Notes: a model not told the origin generated them from the sequence alone. A DNA stretch of 64,000 nucleotides from Paenibacillus amylolyticus (GCF_001570725.1 NZ_BCNV01000001.1:62001-126000), one strand, 5' to 3'. Positions 55,123-64,000 are shown, counted from the stretch's first letter. Numbers and translations are program-made.

Positions 55123-56397
55123 TTACTCTTCACTACCGTTTTCTTTGGCCCAGATATTCAGTAATTTATCGGATGGAAGCAGGAACGTGAAGATTCCGAG
55201 CAGGGGCAGAAAGCTGCACATCTGCATCACCGGTGATACACCGAAGACATCAATCCAGTTGCCCAGAACAAGTGCACCCAAGCCTCCCATACCAAATGCC
55301 AGACCTGTGATCAGGCCCGAGACCGTTCCGATTTTGCCTGGAATCAGCATTTGCGCGTATACAACCGTAACCGAGAAGCTGGATAACATGATAAAACCAA
55401 TAATGGTTAGCAACACGCCTGTCCAGAACAGATTCGCATAAGGCAACAACAGAGCAAGTGGAGCAGCTCCGGCCATGGACAGGAAGATCAGGTTACGTTT
55501 GCCGAATCGATCCGCCAAGGGGCCTCCAAAGAACGTTCCCAGTGCTCCGGCAGCCAGGAACAAGAAGATATAGATCTGCGCGTCCTCTGTGGACAATCCA
55601 AAAGTATCTTTCAGATTAAACGCATAGAAGCTGCCGATGGAAGCGATATACCAGGAACGAACAAAGACGAGCAAGATCAAAAGCGTGATGGCGGCAGTAA
55701 TCTTTTTACGTAAGGCAGGATTGGGTGCACGACGGGCAGCAGCCTGTCTACGCAGGTATCCTCCCGATTGCAGCATGCGTCCATACCAACGGGCGATGTA
55801 GATCTGAACTGCAATCCCCATGGCAGCAATACCTGTGAATCCAATGGCACCAAACAGTCCAAACGGGATAAAGATCCAACGTGTAAGCAATGGGGCAAGG
55901 GATTGCCCAGCGTTACCACCGACTTGGAAGATGGATTGTGCCAGCCCACGGCGCTGACCAGCAGCCATGTGTGATACCCGTGAACCCTCTGGATGGAAAG
56001 CGGCGGAACCCAGTCCGACAAAGATAACGGAAATGAGGACAGCCATATAACTGTCAGCAAAGGCCAACAGCAACATGCCGGTAAATGTAAAACCCATGCC
56101 AATGGGCAGGATGGATGGTGTAGGTTTTTTATCTGCAAACCAGCCTACGACAGGCTGCATAATGGAAGCGGTAAAGTTGATAGCAAATGAGATCCATCCG
56201 ATCTGAGTATACGTGAGGTGCATGGAATCTTTTAGAATCGGAAAAATGGCTGGAATAACCGACTGGATCGAATCGTTGAACAAATGAACCAGACTGATGG
56301 CAATGAGTATCCGGTAAACGGTGCTTTGGGCATCCGATCCGGGTGGGGCTTTCGAACGCGCGGCGGCGTCCTTGGTTAATGTGGATTGTGTAGACAT
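55123..56397 (-). CDS. MFS exporter, fosmidomycin-resistance (Fsr) type
   Basis: 424 aa from the ATG at 56397, eight bases after AAAGGAG. Twelve membrane helices. The first has LVHLFNDSIQSVIPAIFPIL, and loop 2-3 has GWFADKK. Helix 4 has GLGSAAFHPEGSR, the hallmark of the Fsr subgroup (AAxFHPEGS/A). The substrate is not known. Monocistronic. Confidence 0.9.
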   Translation of the reverse strand: MSTQSTLTKDAAARSKAPPGSDAQSTVYRILIAISLVHLFNDSIQSVIPAIFPILKDSMHLTYTQIGWISFAINFTASIMQPVVGWFADKKPTPSILPIGMGFTFTGMLLLAFADSYMAVLISVIFVGLGSAAFHPEGSRVSHMAAGQRRGLAQSIFQVGGNAGQSLAPLLTRWIFIPFGLFGAIGFTGIAAMGIAVQIYIARWYGRMLQSGGYLRRQAAARRAPNPALRKKITAAITLLILLVFVRSWYIASIGSFYAFNLKDTFGLSTEDAQIYIFLFLAAGALGTFFGGPLADRFGKRNLIFLSMAGAAPLALLLPYANLFWTGVLLTIIGFIMLSSFSVTVVYAQMLIPGKIGTVSGLITGLAFGMGGLGALVLGNWIDVFGVSPVMQMCSFLPLLGIFTFLLPSDKLLNIWAKENGSEE

Positions 56398-56650
56398 GTA
56401 CAATTCTCCTTTGGTCGCGGTCACGAGGGATCAGCGCCTGATGTTGTAATCTATGCGTGTAAGCATATTGTTACATAATAGGATAGATTGATTGGACCGA
56501 CAAGGGGAACAAGGGAAAACGTTGATGAATTCAACTCTATTTCTGAGGTGTTTATTTATAGCATTACATTTACAAAAGAAACATATTACTTTAGCATCTA
56601 CTGTAAGAAGATCCATATTTATGTGTAAGAAGGATAGAGGAGGGATGGAT

Positions 56651-56863
56651 ATGAAATCCTTATCACCTTATGAATCCGCCAAACGTGAGTTGGTGATGAC
56701 CATTATATATATGGCTGTAATAACGTTTCAGGCTATCTATGTAGCACCGAAATCTCTAACTGCTGCCATCGTCATATTTATCGTTTTTCAATCGATTGGT
56801 GTGTTGATGCTGAGACATTACGTCAAAAAAGTTAAAGAACTAAAGGACGATCAGTCTACTTGA
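56651..56863 (+). CDS. Small two-helix membrane protein, unknown
   Basis: 70 aa from the ATG at 56651, seven bases after GAGGAGGG. The longer frame from 56492 has no ribosome binding site and a composition unlike the rest. Two hydrophobic helices (about 14-30 and 36-53) are followed by a basic tail, HYVKKVKELKDDQ. It has its own terminator. I do not recognise the family. Confidence 0.65.
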   Translation: MKSLSPYESAKRELVMTIIYMAVITFQAIYVAPKSLTAAIVIFIVFQSIGVLMLRHYVKKVKELKDDQST

Positions 56864-56924
56864 ATGCGCTGCGATCCAATTGCGTTGAGACACTTAGTCT
56901 CATACAGGTGTATGCTAACCAAAG

Positions 56925-56966
56925 AAAAAGCCGGACCTCTTCAGGTTTTGAAGAGGTCGGCTTTTC
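56925..56966. terminator. Terminator
   Basis: AAAAAGCCGGACCTCTTCA pairs with TGAAGAGGTCGGCTTTT. It serves the small membrane protein gene and possibly the end of the que operon. Confidence 0.88.
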
Positions 56967-57015
56967 TGTGTCCTATAATTTATTTAGTTATAGCAGAGCT
57001 TATTTACCCGCCAGT

Positions 57016-57507
57016 TTAACGATTATCAATCGTCTCAGGGTACATATCATGATTCATCATACGATGGTCGGCCATTTGCTCGTATTTGGTTCCTGGCTTA
57101 CCGTAGTTCGTATACGGGTCTATGGAAATGCCGCCGCGCGGTGTGAATTTGCCCCATACTTCGATGTAGCGCGGGTCCATCAGCTTGATCAGGTCGTTCA
57201 TGATAATATTCACACAATCCTCGTGGAAATCACCATGGTTGCGGAAGCTGAACAGGTACAGCTTGAGTGATTTACTCTCGACCATTTTGATATCAGGAAT
57301 ATAGCTGATATAGATCGTTGCAAAGTCAGGCTGACCCGTAATCGGGCACAGGCTAGTGAACTCCGGGCAGTTGAATTTTACAAAATAATCGCGGTACGGA
57401 TGCTTATTATCAAAGCTCTCCAAGATTCCCGGATCATATTCAAACGTATATTTAACATTCTGGTTGCCCAGCAACGTCACATCTTGCATCTCTTCAGGTT
57501 GTCTCAT
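57016..57507 (-). CDS. queF: NADPH-dependent preQ0 reductase
   Basis: 163 aa, single-domain (type I) QueF. The catalytic Cys54 in [12 protein letters not shown] forms the thioimide with preQ0, and Asp61 assists. The substrate-binding block [20 protein letters not shown], with its SKS-LK-Y pattern, is complete. It makes preQ1, the last soluble step before tRNA insertion. It is the last gene of queC-D-E-F, 148 bp after queE. Confidence 0.97.
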   Translation of the reverse strand: MRQPEEMQDVTLLGNQNVKYTFEYDPGILESFDNKHPYRDYFVKFNCPEFTSLCPITGQPDFATIYISYIPDIKMVESKSLKLYLFSFRNHGDFHEDCVNIIMNDLIKLMDPRYIEVWGKFTPRGGISIDPYTNYGKPGTKYEQMADHRMMNHDMYPETIDNR

Positions 57508-57620
57508 CGGTTATTAAACGCTCCTTGTTTCCGTCAAAGCCGAAGCCTCGCGGTATATATGAATAGGCGTGTTTTGCCTGTTGAATTCTCTTGTTTTCTA
57601 AGGACATTTCGTCTTCATCC

Positions 57621-57656
57621 TTACATCATGCCGCTCATTCCACCCATACTGCCCAT
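57621..57656 (-). other. 11-codon Gly/Met ORF coupled to queE
   Basis: ATG at 57656 overlaps the queE TGA (TGATG) and encodes MGSMGGMSGMM before TAA. It resembles the Gly-Met tail of GroEL. It may be chance or translated by re-initiation. Confidence 0.2.
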
Positions 57657-58432
57657 CACACGCCGCGTTTGTTGCCCCATACCAGCGTATGAAGCTGTGG
57701 AAGCACACGAACATTGTTCAGGTCATCGGATGCACTAACTTGGTCAATCAGCCACTCATAACGAGCAAGCAGTGAGGACGCCAGATCTGGCGTATCGGCG
57801 GAAGTGACATCCGGGTTCCCGGTTTGTAAAAATAAATCCGTGCCCGGATACCGTGCATGCACACGACGGGCATAGTCCAGGTCTGTCTCATCGAAGATCA
57901 CGATCTTCAGACTATGACTTCGTTCTACCGGGCCAGCGGCCAACCGTTTGATCAGATCGTCCAGCACGGCCCAATCGGTGTCCATGCCGGAGCTGGGTGG
58001 CTTAGGCGAGACGGTGACTTCGTCAATGTCTGCTAGCCAAGACTGCCAGCGGGAGCCCTGCGTCTCCACCGCGGTGCGGATGCCGTTCTCCCGCAGCAGG
58101 GCAACCAGCCCGCCCAGCGAAGCGAGCAGGGCGGGATTACCGCCGGAGATGGTGACATGGGAGAAGCGCGTGCCGCCAACGCGGCGCAATTCTTCCCATA
58201 CATCCTCTGGCGTAATCATGCGAATCTGGTCCTTGCCACTGCCGTTCCAGGTAAAGGCCGAGTCGCACCAGGAGCAGCGATAATCGCAGCCCGCGGTACG
58301 AACAAACATCGTTTTTTGCCCGATCACCATGCCTTCGCCTTGAACTGTCGGTCCAAAAATCTCCATCACGGGAATACGAGCCTCTTTGCGAGTTCCCGTC
58401 TCATTCACCTGCTGTGTCACACTACTCATCAA
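57656..58432 (-). CDS. queE: 7-carboxy-7-deazaguanine synthase (radical SAM)
   Basis: 258 aa. The radical SAM cluster motif CDYRCSWC has Cys 49, 53 and 56 (CX3CX2C). The N-terminal IFGPTVQGEGMVIGQ is typical of QueE. It converts carboxy-tetrahydropterin to CDG. It overlaps queD by 11 bp. Its TGA overlaps a tiny Gly/Met ORF (57621-57656). Confidence 0.96.
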   Translation of the reverse strand: MMSSVTQQVNETGTRKEARIPVMEIFGPTVQGEGMVIGQKTMFVRTAGCDYRCSWCDSAFTWNGSGKDQIRMITPEDVWEELRRVGGTRFSHVTISGGNPALLASLGGLVALLRENGIRTAVETQGSRWQSWLADIDEVTVSPKPPSSGMDTDWAVLDDLIKRLAAGPVERSHSLKIVIFDETDLDYARRVHARYPGTDLFLQTGNPDVTSADTPDLASSLLARYEWLIDQVSASDDLNNVRVLPQLHTLVWGNKRGV

Positions 58433-58913
58433 TCATCCACTCCCGTCTCGCTTCCGCGTAACTGGTTGGTGTCTCAAAGAGTCGGACAAACTCCGTCCGC
58501 CCACCCTCGGTCAGCCCGGCATAGGGCTCCGTCTGGAGCGCATGTTCCATCTGTTCGAACAGCCACACGACCATATTTTCAGCCGTTGTATTCATTAAAG
58601 GAAGCGTCTCGTTGAGGTACTGATGATCCAGATATCCCTCAATCTGAGTTTTCCATATATCCTTGATATGTCCAAAATCAACCGTCAGCCCGGTTTCACC
58701 TGGATAACCGCTGATGCCAAAAATAACTTTATACGTATGACCGTGCAAGTTCTTGCACTTGCCTTCATAACAATGCAGATGATGTGCTGCGTCAAAGGTG
58801 AATTCTTTGCTTACAAGCACACGTTTGCGGTGATAGCGTAGCTGGGTAGGTAGAATATCTTCTCCGATGCGTTGCAGATGCTCTACAATACGGAATGTTC
58901 CCGGCTCTCTCAT
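58422..58913 (-). CDS. queD: 6-carboxy-tetrahydropterin synthase
   Basis: 163 aa. The zinc site is formed by His in [10 protein letters not shown] and by LHGHTY (58, 60), with the catalytic-type Cys53 in GKCKNLHGH. It makes CPH4 from dihydroneopterin triphosphate. A 4-bp ATGA overlap with queC and an 11-bp overlap with queE show tight coupling. An N-terminal extension of about 30 residues before KEFTFDAAH is slightly long. Confidence 0.96.
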   Translation of the reverse strand: MREPGTFRIVEHLQRIGEDILPTQLRYHRKRVLVSKEFTFDAAHHLHCYEGKCKNLHGHTYKVIFGISGYPGETGLTVDFGHIKDIWKTQIEGYLDHQYLNETLPLMNTTAENMVVWLFEQMEHALQTEPYAGLTEGGRTEFVRLFETPTSYAEARREWMIDE

Positions 58914-59593
58914 CGTACATCCACTCCCGCAGATTCAGCAGCAGTCCGCTGCTGCACATAGCGATCCAGTCCGGCTTTGCGCAGTTTGCAGGCAGGGCAT
59001 TCTCCACATCCGTCGCCGATCACGCCGTTATAGCAGGTTAGAGTACGCTCGCGTACATAATCAAAAGCACCGAGATCATCCGCCATCTTCCACGTTTGGG
59101 CTTTGTCCAGCCACATGAGCGGGGTATGAATGACAAATGGATAGTCCATCGACAGGTTAAGCGTCACATTCATCGATTTCACAAATGAATCCCGGCAATC
59201 CGGGTATCCGCTGAAATCCGTCTCGCATACACCTGTAACCAGGTGACGTGCTCCTTTTTGCTTTGCCATAATGGCCGCAAAACTGAGGAACAGCAGATTC
59301 CGTCCATCCACAAATGTACTCGGCAGTTCGCCTTCTTCATGGGTAATCTCGACATCCGTGCGAGTGAGCGCATTGGGGGCAAGCTGATTTAACAGGCTCA
59401 TATCGAGCACCGTTTGCTGTACACCCAGATCACGAGCAATCTCGGCTGCACATTCAATCTCCAACTTGTGGCGCTGACCGTAATCAAATGTAACAACCTC
59501 GACTTCGGCAAACTGTTGTTTGGCCCAGAACAGACACGTGGTACTATCCTGACCACCGCTGAATACAACGACTGCTTTTTCTTCGTTCAACAT
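58910..59593 (-). CDS. queC: 7-cyano-7-deazaguanine (preQ0) synthase
   Basis: 227 aa. The PP-loop SGGQDSTT (12-19) binds ATP. The C-terminal zinc motif [13 protein letters not shown] is complete. It converts CDG to preQ0. It is the first gene of the que operon, directly behind a long structured leader. Confidence 0.97.
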   Translation of the reverse strand: MLNEEKAVVVFSGGQDSTTCLFWAKQQFAEVEVVTFDYGQRHKLEIECAAEIARDLGVQQTVLDMSLLNQLAPNALTRTDVEITHEEGELPSTFVDGRNLLFLSFAAIMAKQKGARHLVTGVCETDFSGYPDCRDSFVKSMNVTLNLSMDYPFVIHTPLMWLDKAQTWKMADDLGAFDYVRERTLTCYNGVIGDGCGECPACKLRKAGLDRYVQQRTAAESAGVDVR

Positions 59594-59735
59594 AAAAAAA
59601 CCTCTCTATCTTCTTGAGATCAAACCATGCACATAGGCATAGAGTGTCGGAAGAACAGAGAAGTTCATGAACTGGCATCCATCAAAAAACACACCTTCTC
59701 GATAACCGCTTCAAAAAAGCAGGTAAGAGTCAGTG

Positions 59736-59834
59736 TCCTTAGTTTTTTACGTACATTCCGTTAAGTAACGTGTACGCAAGACTTATACTGACCATCACAT
59801 GGTCAAGTCTTATAGAGGGAGTTCGCGAACCTCT
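59736..59834 (-). ncRNA. preQ1-I-like riboswitch region in the queC leader
   Basis: Two segments on the minus strand resemble the class I preQ1 aptamer. At 59811-59834, a GAGG/CCTC stem carries a GGTTCG-AAC-CCC-type loop, but the A-rich tail is poor. At 59736-59776, a GTACA/TGTAC stem is followed by TAAAAAACTAAGGA, a near-perfect tail, but the loop is divergent. An AAGACTTGACCAT hairpin lies between them. The genes controlled make preQ1, which fits feedback regulation. I cannot tell a tandem from one true and one decoy element. Confidence 0.55.
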
Positions 59835-59877
59835 CCCATGCCACAGGCATGGATTTTCTTCTTCAATTGTCTGAACC

Positions 59878-59905
59878 ATTATAACATGAAACGGTGTGGT
59901 GACCA
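59878..59905 (-). promoter_or_regulatory. Promoter of the que operon
   Basis: On the minus strand, -35 TGGTCA and -10 TATAAT with a 16-bp spacer. A transcript from here would have a leader of roughly 275 nt before queC, containing a CCATGCC/GGCATGG hairpin and the preQ1-like elements. Confidence 0.55.
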
Positions 59906-59969
59906 CCCCACTGGAGCATAGTGGCAGCTAATCGGTCTGTTTCATCAACTAACAGCTTATTTGATCAGT

Positions 59970-60674
59970 TTATTTTATCAATACATTGCCGAAAGGGATC
60001 ACTTCTTTCAGAATTCGTTTGAACAGTCCCTCATCGTTAAGATCCTGTTCCAAGCGGTGATTCTCACGTCCAGCCTGAAAGAGTACAGATCCATGTCCTG
60101 TCATCTTCCAATGATAATTCATATGCTGACTGGCAAGGTTGTTACCATATACGGTGAGTTCCAGATGTGCATTTTCGGGATAGGCAATAATGCTGCCAGC
60201 ATCCACATAGAGCGGCGCTGTCGGGTGAAGCTCCTGTTGGCAGACCTGGCCTTGAGTGAGCAATCCGATTTTGCCTTTGCCGGAAAATTTCATTTTCACT
60301 GCATCACGGGTGATCAGCATGTTTTTGATTTTCTGAATTTTGGTATGCATGGTTACACCATCAGAGTAGAAGAACAGGTGGCGGAAGTCATAGAGCAGAT
60401 CACTGTCCTCCGTGAGCTCCACTTCCTTCATCGTGAATCCGGGAGGCAGGGCAGCCACAAATTGGCAAGGTCCGGTAATTTCGGATTTAATCAGCTTTTT
60501 TTTGCGATATATGCCCGTGATATTCATGAATTTATCATTGCGACTCCCACTTGGACCGCGGAAGGCCACAATTTGCTGCGGATGCAAAATATGGAGGCGG
60601 TCATCTTTAATCAGTGAAAATGTGACAACTTGTCCAGCTCCGCCTGCTTCAGCATTGTTCAGGTGTATGTTCAT
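59970..60674 (-). CDS. AIM24 family protein
   Basis: 234 aa. It forms a double beta-barrel of the AIM24/TIGR00266 type. Repeated short strands are seen throughout, with GKGKIGLLTQGQ and VYGNNLAS near the middle and end. The bacterial function is unknown. It follows the coiled-coil membrane protein gene by 18 bp, so the two form an operon. Confidence 0.75.
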   Translation of the reverse strand: MNIHLNNAEAGGAGQVVTFSLIKDDRLHILHPQQIVAFRGPSGSRNDKFMNITGIYRKKKLIKSEITGPCQFVAALPPGFTMKEVELTEDSDLLYDFRHLFFYSDGVTMHTKIQKIKNMLITRDAVKMKFSGKGKIGLLTQGQVCQQELHPTAPLYVDAGSIIAYPENAHLELTVYGNNLASQHMNYHWKMTGHGSVLFQAGRENHRLEQDLNDEGLFKRILKEVIPFGNVLIK

Positions 60675-60692
60675 GCAGTTGCTCCTGTTCTT

Positions 60693-61148
60693 TTATACTC
60701 GGCCCGAACGGCGACGCATTCCCCAACGCATCACACGAATCAGAATAAAGTAACCTAATATGAGAGAAACGACAGTGATGATCATCGTCTGAATTCGTTT
60801 GGTGGTAGCTGCTTTGGCATTCTGGTCATCCTGCAACTTGCTTACCATCTCAGTAAGTTTTTGGTTCTGAGCCAGCAACTGTTCGTTCTGGGTCTTAAAT
60901 GCTTCGACATTCGCCTGGGCTTGTCCCAACTGGGCGGACGTTTGATTTAGTTGCTCCATCGTTTGCTTATAGCTTTCCTGCAGAGCGTTCACTTCTCCGG
61001 GCAGTTCGGAGACTCGCTCCCATCCGCTGTATATATCCGTAAATATATTGGCACTGGCTGCATTTACTGTGGAAGCGATTGAAACGGTAAATAGAATACA
61101 TGTGGTGAATAACACCCGAATGAAATAACCCTGAATGGATTTTGGCAT
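60693..61148 (-). CDS. Membrane protein with extracytoplasmic coiled coil
   Basis: 151 aa from the ATG at 61148, six bases after AGAGGTG. A signal-like helix (about 8-30), a Gln/Leu-rich coiled coil (about 50-105) and a C-terminal membrane helix (about 118-138) end in a basic tail, RWGMRRRSGRV. The topology resembles stalk or scaffold proteins. It is co-transcribed with the AIM24 gene. Unknown function. Confidence 0.65.
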   Translation of the reverse strand: MPKSIQGYFIRVLFTTCILFTVSIASTVNAASANIFTDIYSGWERVSELPGEVNALQESYKQTMEQLNQTSAQLGQAQANVEAFKTQNEQLLAQNQKLTEMVSKLQDDQNAKAATTKRIQTMIITVVSLILGYFILIRVMRWGMRRRSGRV

Positions 61149-61478
61149 CGTTAACACCTCTTTCTTCGGTAGATAATATAGATCGCCGAATTCGTCGTCT
61201 ATTGTTGAAATACGCTCTTACATTATACGTCAAAACCGGGACGATGGGTTCAAGATGATATCGTTTTATTACCCGAAATATTTAATAATATTTATGAACA
61301 GAGCTGTTTAGCTTATAAATCTGTGGGGTAATAGTACGATAGGCAAGCACACCGGACCGTTCTTACAGATCTTTTACTTCAGTTCCGGGTGCATGCTATT
61401 CACAAATACGCAATTTAATGAACGATACCAATATATCCGATTGAATATAAGATCGTGAACATGAAGGAGTAGAAACAT

Positions 61479-61646
61479 ATGTATACAGCAGATCAGAACA
61501 CATCAACCAAAACCATTATGATTACTGTTAACGGAGAGCCAGTAGGACGTAAGCTGGTCATTGACAGTGTCACCTATGCTCCGGTTACCAAAGCAGATGG
61601 CACACAATATTTACACAAAATGGGAATCGATCATACTACGGTTTAA
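61479..61646 (+). CDS. 55-aa protein, unknown
   Basis: Small gene with a strong ribosome binding site, AAGGAG nine bases before the ATG, and its own terminator. The product is soluble. A VNGEPVGRKLVIDSVTYAPV stretch resembles the strand-turn pattern of copper-amine-oxidase-N-type stalk domains (VNG-x-V...YxPV). There is no signal peptide. The 330-bp gap before it (61149-61478) holds only promoter-like AT-rich DNA. Confidence 0.65.
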   Translation: MYTADQNTSTKTIMITVNGEPVGRKLVIDSVTYAPVTKADGTQYLHKMGIDHTTV

Positions 61647-61673
61647 TTTGGGACTTGTCATAGAGAAGTCATT

Positions 61674-61703
61674 GAAAAGCTTGGCATAGCGCCAGGCTTT
61701 TTC
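61674..61703 (+). terminator. Terminator of the 55-aa gene
   Basis: AAAGCTTGGC pairs imperfectly with GCCAGGCTTT, followed by TT. Confidence 0.7.
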
Positions 61704-61853
61704 GTCGTTTATTGTCGTATTCAGACGGATTTAGGGATATAAAATTAATATATTGGAAAAATTTAATGAGAACATATGTTCCGTGACAATATAGTGTCCA
61801 TTCACCCTGATAACTTAGAAGATAATACATATAAATCGGGGGAGAGACTACCA

Positions 61854-62558
61854 GTGAACTCAGTCTTTGAAGTATCTTATTCGTGGAATAAAGAGGCCAT
61901 ACCGACAGGGGGAGCCGACCCCGTATATATGATGGTAGAGTGGCGTAACGGTGCCCCTGCCAAAAGACTTAGGAAAATAGCACCCAAAATTGTATCAAGA
62001 GATTTGGAACTTTTGCTCAAACCGGAATTTGGCGTACAACTGAAAGGGATCTATGGATGTCGTTCCAAAGAAACGGATATTGGCTGGCTACTAAGGCTTG
62101 GTGATATGTACAAGGGGGAGAGCAAGCAAATTTTGCTCGAATTCGTCATGGGACCCCGTGTGTCTGGAAAAGCAGCCGTATGTTCAGCGTACTGGAGCAC
62201 AAGGAAGTTGAAGCAAAGTCAGCGCGTATTGTTACGAAGAGAACAGCTGTATATTCAGTACACCAGTCATCTGGGCATGCTGCGACAGCCGGAAGATCCC
62301 AAGGTGGAAAAGACCATCAAGTTAAGTGAAACCGTGCCGCTGATCAAACAAGCCTTGCGCGCCTACGAAAGAGGCCGGGTTCAAGAGGGCAGTAATATGT
62401 TGCGTCGTCATGCAGATGGGTTGTTAATTGAAGCTGCGCGCAAGCAGGATCTGGATTATTACACGGAAGCGGAGATCATTGAACAGTTGCGTTATCACTA
62501 CGGGATCACGTTTACAACCGGATATCATGACCGTGAAAAAAAGATATTAGGCGAATAG
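61854..62558 (+). CDS. C-terminal VWA-associated-type protein lacking the VWA domain
   Basis: 234 aa from a probable GTG at 61854, about eight bases after GGGGGAGAG; an ATG in frame at 61776 lacks a ribosome binding site. The middle reads LKPEFGVQLKGIYG, then RLGDMYKGESKQILLEFVM. That is the beta-sandwich pattern that follows the VWA domain in many bacterial VWA proteins. The end is helical (KLSETVPLIKQALRAYERGR). The VWA domain itself, with its MIDAS motif, is absent. It may be a stand-alone family rather than a fragment. Function unknown. Confidence 0.5.
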   Translation: MNSVFEVSYSWNKEAIPTGGADPVYMMVEWRNGAPAKRLRKIAPKIVSRDLELLLKPEFGVQLKGIYGCRSKETDIGWLLRLGDMYKGESKQILLEFVMGPRVSGKAAVCSAYWSTRKLKQSQRVLLRREQLYIQYTSHLGMLRQPEDPKVEKTIKLSETVPLIKQALRAYERGRVQEGSNMLRRHADGLLIEAARKQDLDYYTEAEIIEQLRYHYGITFTTGYHDREKKILGE

Positions 62559-62716
62559 GGTTGATTTCAGATGGCAACGGTATAGAGAGAACGAGTCTAC
62601 ATATATTTTGAAGGTGAAGTTTAGGAGAAGGTCGAATGTATGTATCAATATCATATTAAACAATGGATGGAGTTGTATCAAATTTATTGAAACAACATCG
62701 TGGAGGGTCCGGCAAA

Positions 62717-63688
62717 ATGACAGACCGACTAATCCGATTAATGCGCATTATAACGTTAGTGCAGGCCAAGCCAGGCATTCTGGCACGTGAGCTTGCCCAG
62801 CGATGCGAGACGACGGAAAGGACGATATACCGCGACATGGAGGCCCTCAGTGCAATGCATATCCCGATCGCCAATATGGGACACGGGCAAGGGTACATGT
62901 TTATCAGCCATTTTGCCATGTATCCGCTTAATTGGTCTGATGAAGAAGCCCAAGCTTTCATGCATCTTGCTGAAGTTATGGAGAATATTCGTCCTTTGCT
63001 GAAACCTGCTTTTGAGAGCGCTTATGAGAAAGTGGTTGCTTCGAGTCAGAAAAACAAAACAGAACGAGTGGAATGGTCTGAGCAGATTAGTGGGTTGTTT
63101 AAAATGGGGTTGCCCGCATGGCAAAATGAGAGCAACGATCCACAGAATCAATCCCTGATTACCCTGCTTCAGGCTGGCATTTCACAGAACACCATTGAAG
63201 GGGAGTATCTGTCTCAAGGTAAAAAAGGGGTCGTACGCATAGATCCTTACTGTCTTATCCCTCGTGAATACAGATTTGAGCTGTTAGGGTATTGTCACCT
63301 GTCGGAGAAACTTCGAATATTTCAGGTGAGCCGGCTGCAAAAGATACGGATATTGCCACGAACGTTCCGCAAAGAGGATTATCTGATCCAGTCGCACTTC
63401 CGCATTCCTTGGGCATATGAGGGAAGTACGGAGTGGACTGCGTTCAAAATTCGATTTGCACCCCATGCTGTGGAGCGTGTGATGCAGGAGCAATTTTTTA
63501 TACGCCCCATCTTAACCATTGAACCGGAAGGTAGCCTGTTATTTGAAGCCATATTAAGTGATGTTGAGGAATTTCTCGTATGGATTTCTAAATATGGACC
63601 TGATGCGGAAATCCTTGAACCCGAGATCTGCCGCATCAAGATGAAAGAACGCCTGAACAGCTGGCAACAAATGTACAATAGAAGTTGA
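62717..63688 (+). CDS. HTH-WYL transcriptional regulator, YafY-like
   Basis: 323 aa from the ATG at 62717, eight bases after GGAGGG; the frame extends to 62663 without a ribosome binding site. The HTH_11 has LAQRCETTERTIYRDMEAL. The WYL region contains IDPYCLIPREYRFELLGYCH, a Y-F-L variant of the usual WYL. A WCX-like C-terminus spans about 240-323. It is a second YafY-type regulator in the window, only distantly similar to 43211-44128. Target unknown. Confidence 0.88.
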   Translation: MTDRLIRLMRIITLVQAKPGILARELAQRCETTERTIYRDMEALSAMHIPIANMGHGQGYMFISHFAMYPLNWSDEEAQAFMHLAEVMENIRPLLKPAFESAYEKVVASSQKNKTERVEWSEQISGLFKMGLPAWQNESNDPQNQSLITLLQAGISQNTIEGEYLSQGKKGVVRIDPYCLIPREYRFELLGYCHLSEKLRIFQVSRLQKIRILPRTFRKEDYLIQSHFRIPWAYEGSTEWTAFKIRFAPHAVERVMQEQFFIRPILTIEPEGSLLFEAILSDVEEFLVWISKYGPDAEILEPEICRIKMKERLNSWQQMYNRS

Positions 63689-63755
63689 GATTAGCATGCA
63701 ATCTGAAGCAAGAACCAAGATGCCAAAACACCAATACATTTCGTGCTGTGGACGC

Positions 63756-64000
63756 CTACTCTTTGGTTTTGAAAAGGCTTGCCAGATTGCCAAAAGGCGA
63801 TTCTTTCTCTTCATCTTCTGTGGAGCTGGAATAGACGACCTTGGATGCAATGCCCTCATCATCCGCTGCGCAGTTGTTTTCCAGCGTGAATCGGTCAAAC
63901 TGATGCATGAACACTTTGGCTGTATTGATGGCATCATCCAATGCGCGATGCTGGGTACCATCGAATTCGATTCCGCAGATTTCAAGAGCCTGAGCGAGAC
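63756..64000 (-). CDS. DnaQ-like 3'-5' exonuclease, 3' end of gene only
   Basis: The N-terminal part lies beyond the window. The visible 81 codons contain the ExoIII motif HRALDDAINT, with His and Asp of the DEDDh active site, after ALEICGIEFDGTQ. An acidic, Ser-rich tail follows. It is probably a KapD-like or sporulation-type exonuclease, or a PolC-type proofreading relative; this cannot be decided from the fragment. Confidence 0.75.
   Translation of the reverse strand, partial: LAQALEICGIEFDGTQHRALDDAINTAKVFMHQFDRFTLENNCAADDEGIASKVVYSSSTEDEEKESPFGNLASLFKTKE

Overview
The window looks like chromosomal DNA of a plant-polymer-degrading Paenibacillus or close relative. It has moderate GC, strong AGGAGG-type ribosome binding sites, Gram-positive signal peptides and lipoboxes, LCP and SLH proteins, an adjacent GH9/GH48 cellulase pair, Lpl-type sugar ABC transporters with a membrane-bound AraC sensor, and a queCDEF operon. 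I see no rRNA, tRNA, insertion sequence, prophage or CRISPR array.

Layout. 1-5060: the 5' part of a class I isoprenoid-synthase-like gene, a secreted repeat protein, a membrane acyltransferase, an LCP cell-wall ligase and a BcrC-like phosphatase. 5173-16105: a chemoreceptor, then a secreted set made of GH9 endoglucanase, GH48 cellobiohydrolase, a beta-helix protein and an NlpC/P60 hydrolase. 16226-18818: a two-domain ArsR-like regulator divergent from a GH51 arabinofuranosidase. 19148-25948: a metallo-hydrolase/Lrp pair, a BmrCD-like heterodimeric exporter behind a likely attenuator, and an SLH protein.

26842-36600: a seven-gene operon behind a cre-like site. It encodes an Lpl-type importer, then four proteins without signal peptides: GH29 fucosidase, CBM9-like protein, a large double-transglutaminase protein and a GH18 enzyme. 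I infer uptake and intracellular breakdown of a fucosylated, GlcNAc-containing glycan or glycopeptide. This is the best candidate here for an undescribed system. It is followed by an AraC sensor regulator, an intracellular GH43 and its AraC/cupin regulator.

42037-44128: housekeeping-type YdeI, DinB and WYL genes. 44404-53413: an arabinan cluster with a paralogue of the 16226 regulator, a secreted GH43 arabinanase, an AraNPQ-like transporter, a lipoprotein GH43 and an intracellular GH43. Two near-identical 21-bp operator-like sites flank the first arabinanase gene. Between the last two GH43 genes lies a tandem, hairpin-rich repeat with a 297-bp period.

53609-64000: EcsC, ProX-like deacylase, an Fsr-like MFS exporter, queF-queE-queD-queC behind a long structured leader with preQ1-I-like elements, an AIM24 protein, a coiled-coil membrane protein, small or atypical genes, a WYL regulator and the 3' end of a DnaQ-like exonuclease.
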